This document shows positions 61,164 to 64,000 of a stretch of DNA of 64,000 bases, piece by piece; the stretch's first letter is position 1, and every line of letters starts with the position of its first letter. The position numbers were made by a program, and so were the translations under genes. The notes beneath the pieces are model-generated. The model had not been told where the DNA came from. It did no database searches and was given only the letters and a program-made list of their open reading frames with translations. Source of the stretch: Bacteroides sp. MSB163. GTDB taxonomy: Bacteria; Bacteroidota; Bacteroidia; Bacteroidales; Bacteroidaceae. The stretch is from contig NZ_CP143867.1 of the NCBI RefSeq assembly GCF_036416795.1, positions 2,294,001 to 2,358,000 of the forward strand. The letters run 5' to 3'.

Positions 61164-61679
61164 ATGGCAATTAATAATAGAGTTAAGATTACAAACGATA
61201 TAGAACTAAAAGACCGTTTGGTTGCTATCAATCGTGTAACCAAAGTAACCAAAGGTGGTAGAACTTTTAGTTTCTCTGCAATTGTTGTTGTAGGTAACGA
61301 AGAAGGTATCATCGGTTGGGGTCTTGGTAAAGCTGGTGAAGTTACCGCTGCTATTGCTAAGGGTGTTGAATCAGCTAAGAAGAATCTGACGAAAGTACCT
61401 GTACTGAAAGGTACTGTTCCTCACGAACAGTCCGCTAAGTTTGGTGGCGCGGAAGTATTCATCAAGCCTGCTTCTCATGGTACAGGTGTAGTTGCTGGTG
61501 GTGCAATGCGTGCAGTACTTGAAAGTGTTGGTATTACAGACGTTTTGGCTAAGTCAAAAGGATCTTCTAATCCACACAACTTGGTGAAGGCTACTATTCT
61601 GGCGTTGGGTGAAATGCGTGACGCACGTATGGTTGCTCAAAACAGAGGAATTAGTATTGAAAAAGTATTTAGAGGATAA
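61164..61679 (+). CDS. rpsE: 30S ribosomal protein S5
   Basis: A 171-residue protein (LVAINRVTKVTKGGRTFSFS, then GTGVVAGGAMRAVLESVGIT). The fidelity loop and GG residues are standard. It is 5 bases after rplR. Confidence 0.98.
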   Translation: MAINNRVKITNDIELKDRLVAINRVTKVTKGGRTFSFSAIVVVGNEEGIIGWGLGKAGEVTAAIAKGVESAKKNLTKVPVLKGTVPHEQSAKFGGAEVFIKPASHGTGVVAGGAMRAVLESVGITDVLAKSKGSSNPHNLVKATILALGEMRDARMVAQNRGISIEKVFRG

Positions 61680-61689
61680 GGAGGAATAT

Positions 61690-61866
61690 ATGTCGACTAT
61701 AAAGATTAAACAAGTTAAAAGTAGAATTGGTGCTCCGGCTGATCAGAAAAGAACTCTCGATGCACTGGGACTTCGTAAGTTGAATCGTGTGGTTGAACAC
61801 GAGTGTACTCCTTCAATTCTTGGAATGGTGGATAAGGTTAAACACTTGGTTACCATTGTTAAGTAA
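61690..61866 (+). CDS. rpmD: 50S ribosomal protein L30
   Basis: A 58-residue protein from ATG 61690 (MSTIKIKQVKSRIGAPADQK), too short to stand out as an ORF. A longer in-frame extension to 61609 lies inside rpsE and is rejected. A purine-rich AAGGAGGAATAT stretch before the start is a good ribosome-binding site, which is rare in this genome. Confidence 0.97.
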   Translation: MSTIKIKQVKSRIGAPADQKRTLDALGLRKLNRVVEHECTPSILGMVDKVKHLVTIVK

Positions 61867-61896
61867 TTATTTGTTGAATATAAAACGAATTACAAT

Positions 61897-62343
61897 ATGA
61901 ACTTAAGTAATTTAAAACCTGCAGAAGGATCTACTAAAACAAGAAAGAGAATTGGACGCGGTCCAGGTTCTGGCTTGGGAGGTACTTCTACCAGAGGTCA
62001 TAAGGGAGCTAAATCAAGATCTGGTTATTCTAAGAAGATCGGTTTTGAAGGTGGTCAGATGCCTCTCCAACGTCGTGTTCCTAAATTTGGTTTTAAGAAC
62101 ATTAATCGTGTAGAGTATAAGGCTATCAACTTGGATACAATTCAGAAACTTGCTGAAGCTAAGAAGTTGGAATCAGTTGGAATTAATGACTTTATCGCTG
62201 CTGGTTTTATTTCTTCAAATCAGTTGGTGAAAGTATTAGGTAATGGAACTTTGACTACAAAGTTGGATGTGCAAGCTCATGCATTCTCTAAGACTGCTAT
62301 TGCTGCCATTGAAGCTGCTGGTGGAAGTGTAGTAAAACTCTAA
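61897..62343 (+). CDS. rplO: 50S ribosomal protein L15
   Basis: A 148-residue protein with a glycine-rich basic N-terminus (RKRIGRGPGSGLGGTSTRGH) and a globular C-terminal domain. Late assembly protein. Confidence 0.98.
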   Translation: MNLSNLKPAEGSTKTRKRIGRGPGSGLGGTSTRGHKGAKSRSGYSKKIGFEGGQMPLQRRVPKFGFKNINRVEYKAINLDTIQKLAEAKKLESVGINDFIAAGFISSNQLVKVLGNGTLTTKLDVQAHAFSKTAIAAIEAAGGSVVKL

Positions 62344-62347
62344 TTCG

Positions 62348-63688
62348 ATGAGAAAAGCTATTGAAACATTAAAGAATATATGGAAAATTGAGGATCTGAG
62401 ACAACGGATCCTCATTACCATATTGTTTGTGGCAATCTACCGTTTTGGCTCGTATGTCGTACTGCCTGGTATTAATCCGGCTATGTTGACACAATTGCAT
62501 CAACAAACAAGCGAGGGCCTCTTAGCCTTATTAAACATGTTTTCGGGAGGAGCATTCTCTAATGCATCTATTTTTGCGTTAGGAATTATGCCTTATATCT
62601 CTGCTTCAATCGTTATTCAGTTGTTGGGGATTGCGGTTCCGTATTTCCAGAAACTTCAACGTGAAGGTGAGAGTGGTAGAAGAAAAATGAACCAGTATAC
62701 TCGTTATTTGACGATTATTATTTTGTTGGTTCAGGCTCCTTCTTATTTGCTCAATCTTAAAATGCAGGCCGGTCCTTCCTTAAATGCTTCATTAGATTGG
62801 ACTCTGTTCATGATTACCTCTACCATTATCTTGGCAGCTGGTAGTATGTTTATTTTGTGGCTTGGTGAGAGAATCACTGATAAGGGTATCGGTAATGGTA
62901 TTTCATTTATCATCTTAATCGGTATTATTGCCCGTTTGCCTCAGTCTTTATTCCAGGAATTAATTTCCCGTATGACTGATAAGACAGGTGGTTTGGTTAT
63001 GTTCTTAATTGAAATCGTATTCCTGTTGCTGGTAATTGCAGCTGCAATTTTGTTGGTGCAAGGTACAAGAAAAATTCCTGTACAATATGCTAAAAGAATT
63101 GTAGGAAACAAACAATATGGTGGTGCAAGACAATACATTCCTTTGAAAGTGAATGCAGCTGGTGTAATGCCTATCATCTTTGCTCAGGCAATTATGTTTA
63201 TCCCTATCACCTTTATTGGTTTTTCAAATGTAGATCATGTGAGCGGTTTTGTACGTGCATTTACTGATCATACAAGCTTCTGGTATAATTTTGTATTTGC
63301 AATAATGATTATACTGTTTACGTATTTTTATACTGCAATTACGATTAACCCGACTCAGATGGCTGAGGATATGAAGAGAAATAATGGTTTCATTCCGGGT
63401 ATCAAGCCGGGAAAGAAAACAGCCGAATATATTGATGATATTATGTCTCGTATAACATTGCCTGGTTCTTTCTTCTTGGCTTTGGTAGCTATTATGCCAG
63501 CGTTTGCTGGTATTTTTGGTGTGAAAGCTGAATTTGCTCAATTCTTCGGCGGTACATCTTTGTTAATTCTTGTAGGTGTGGTTCTTGATACACTCCAGCA
63601 GATTGAAAGTCACTTGTTGATGAGACATTATGACGGTCTGTTGAAATCTGGTCGTATTAAAGGACGTAGTAATGTAGCTGCATATTAA
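62348..63688 (+). CDS. secY: Preprotein translocase subunit SecY
   Basis: A 446-residue inner-membrane channel with ten membrane helices, beginning near LITILFVAIYRFGSYVVLPG. The cytosolic loop INPTQMAEDMKRNNGFIPGI is the standard ribosome/SecA docking region. It is placed after rplO and before map, the usual Bacteroidetes order. Confidence 0.98.
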   Translation: MRKAIETLKNIWKIEDLRQRILITILFVAIYRFGSYVVLPGINPAMLTQLHQQTSEGLLALLNMFSGGAFSNASIFALGIMPYISASIVIQLLGIAVPYFQKLQREGESGRRKMNQYTRYLTIIILLVQAPSYLLNLKMQAGPSLNASLDWTLFMITSTIILAAGSMFILWLGERITDKGIGNGISFIILIGIIARLPQSLFQELISRMTDKTGGLVMFLIEIVFLLLVIAAAILLVQGTRKIPVQYAKRIVGNKQYGGARQYIPLKVNAAGVMPIIFAQAIMFIPITFIGFSNVDHVSGFVRAFTDHTSFWYNFVFAIMIILFTYFYTAITINPTQMAEDMKRNNGFIPGIKPGKKTAEYIDDIMSRITLPGSFFLALVAIMPAFAGIFGVKAEFAQFFGGTSLLILVGVVLDTLQQIESHLLMRHYDGLLKSGRIKGRSNVAAY

Positions 63689-63700
63689 TCTTTTTATAAG

Positions 63701-64000
63701 ATGATATTTCTTAAAACGGAAGATGAAATAGAGCTGCTCCGTGAGAGTAATTTGCTTGTCGGGAGGACATTGGCTGAAGTTGCAAAACTGGTAAGGCCGG
63801 GAGTTACTACAAAGGAACTGGATAAAGTAGCGGAAGAGTTTATCAGAGATCATGGTGCTGTTCCTACTTTCAAAGGTTTTCCAAATCAATATGGTGATCC
63901 ATTTCCAGCTTCGTTGTGTACATCGGTCAATGAACAGGTGGTACATGGTATTCCTGGAGATATAGTACTGAAAGAAGGTGATATTGTATCGGTTGATTGT
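63701..64000 (+). CDS. map: Methionine aminopeptidase, type I (N-terminal part; runs off the window)
   Basis: One hundred codons are visible (MIFLKTEDEIELLRESNLLV, then LCTSVNEQVVHGIPGD and a final DIVSVDC), which is the start of the M24A fold with the conserved substrate-binding histidine in VVHGIP. The remaining metal ligands lie beyond position 64000. It removes the initiator methionine. It is 12 bases after secY. Confidence 0.96.
   Translation, partial: MIFLKTEDEIELLRESNLLVGRTLAEVAKLVRPGVTTKELDKVAEEFIRDHGAVPTFKGFPNQYGDPFPASLCTSVNEQVVHGIPGDIVLKEGDIVSVDC

Overview
This window comes from a Bacteroidales chromosome, most likely a gut Bacteroides or a close relative. The evidence is the Bacteroidetes-type promoters (a TTTG element about 19-21 bases before TAnnTTTG), the gldKLMN genes, the gene order rpsU - Xer recombinase - hpf - tRNAs - tuf - tRNA-Trp - secE - nusG - rplKAJL - rpoBC - str - S10/spc, and protein sequences typical of the genus. 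There is no rRNA and no CRISPR array.

Layout. Positions 1-3,500 hold miscellaneous genes: the 3' end of an unrecognised large gene, a DUF3037/HipA-like kinase pair, a DUF488 protein, a 725-base gene-poor stretch with a nested inverted repeat, and an acetyltransferase relic with an internal deletion. Positions 3,529-9,411 encode a complete type IX secretion / gliding core set, porP/sprF-gldK-gldL-gldM-gldN. Next come a small outer-membrane barrel gene and priA. An ECF sigma-factor operon follows, whose outer-membrane receptor gene is cut by one in-frame TAA.

Positions ~15,877-25,882 are an integrated element of about 10.0 kb inserted in the 5' end of a low-molecular-weight protein tyrosine phosphatase gene. 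The left junction keeps the displaced original start of that gene (14 codons, then a stop). The right junction carries a replacement start supplied by the element, so the gene remains intact. The element has a tyrosine integrase next to its left end, direct repeats near both ends that look like integrase arm sites, a 552-residue protein with motifs suggesting a divergent family A-like polymerase palm, and several small regulators. It also carries a second minimal tyrosine recombinase, a patatin phospholipase fused to an outer-membrane barrel, a lipoprotein with a probable operator beside an XRE regulator, and an acidic protein. I see no relaxase, conjugation or virion genes, so it would need outside help to move between cells.

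Positions 25,859-36,184 are housekeeping genes: the phosphatase, a membrane protein, a PgpH-like HD phosphohydrolase, gltX, waaA, a gamma-carbonic-anhydrase-like protein, aminopeptidase P, rpsU, a Xer recombinase and a short HPF. Positions 36,199-64,000 are the translation/transcription superoperon: four tRNAs, tuf, secE, nusG, rplKAJL, rpoBC, a DUF3467 gene, rpsL-rpsG-fusA, the S10/spc ribosomal cluster, secY and the start of map. Hairpins between rplL and rpoB, rpoB and rpoC, after rpoC, and between fusA and rpsJ probably divide this run into differently expressed segments.

The most notable points are the gene-regenerating element and its unusual polymerase-like protein, the T9SS core module, the operator lying inside a promoter spacer at 24,205-24,216, and two gene relics that record recent loss.
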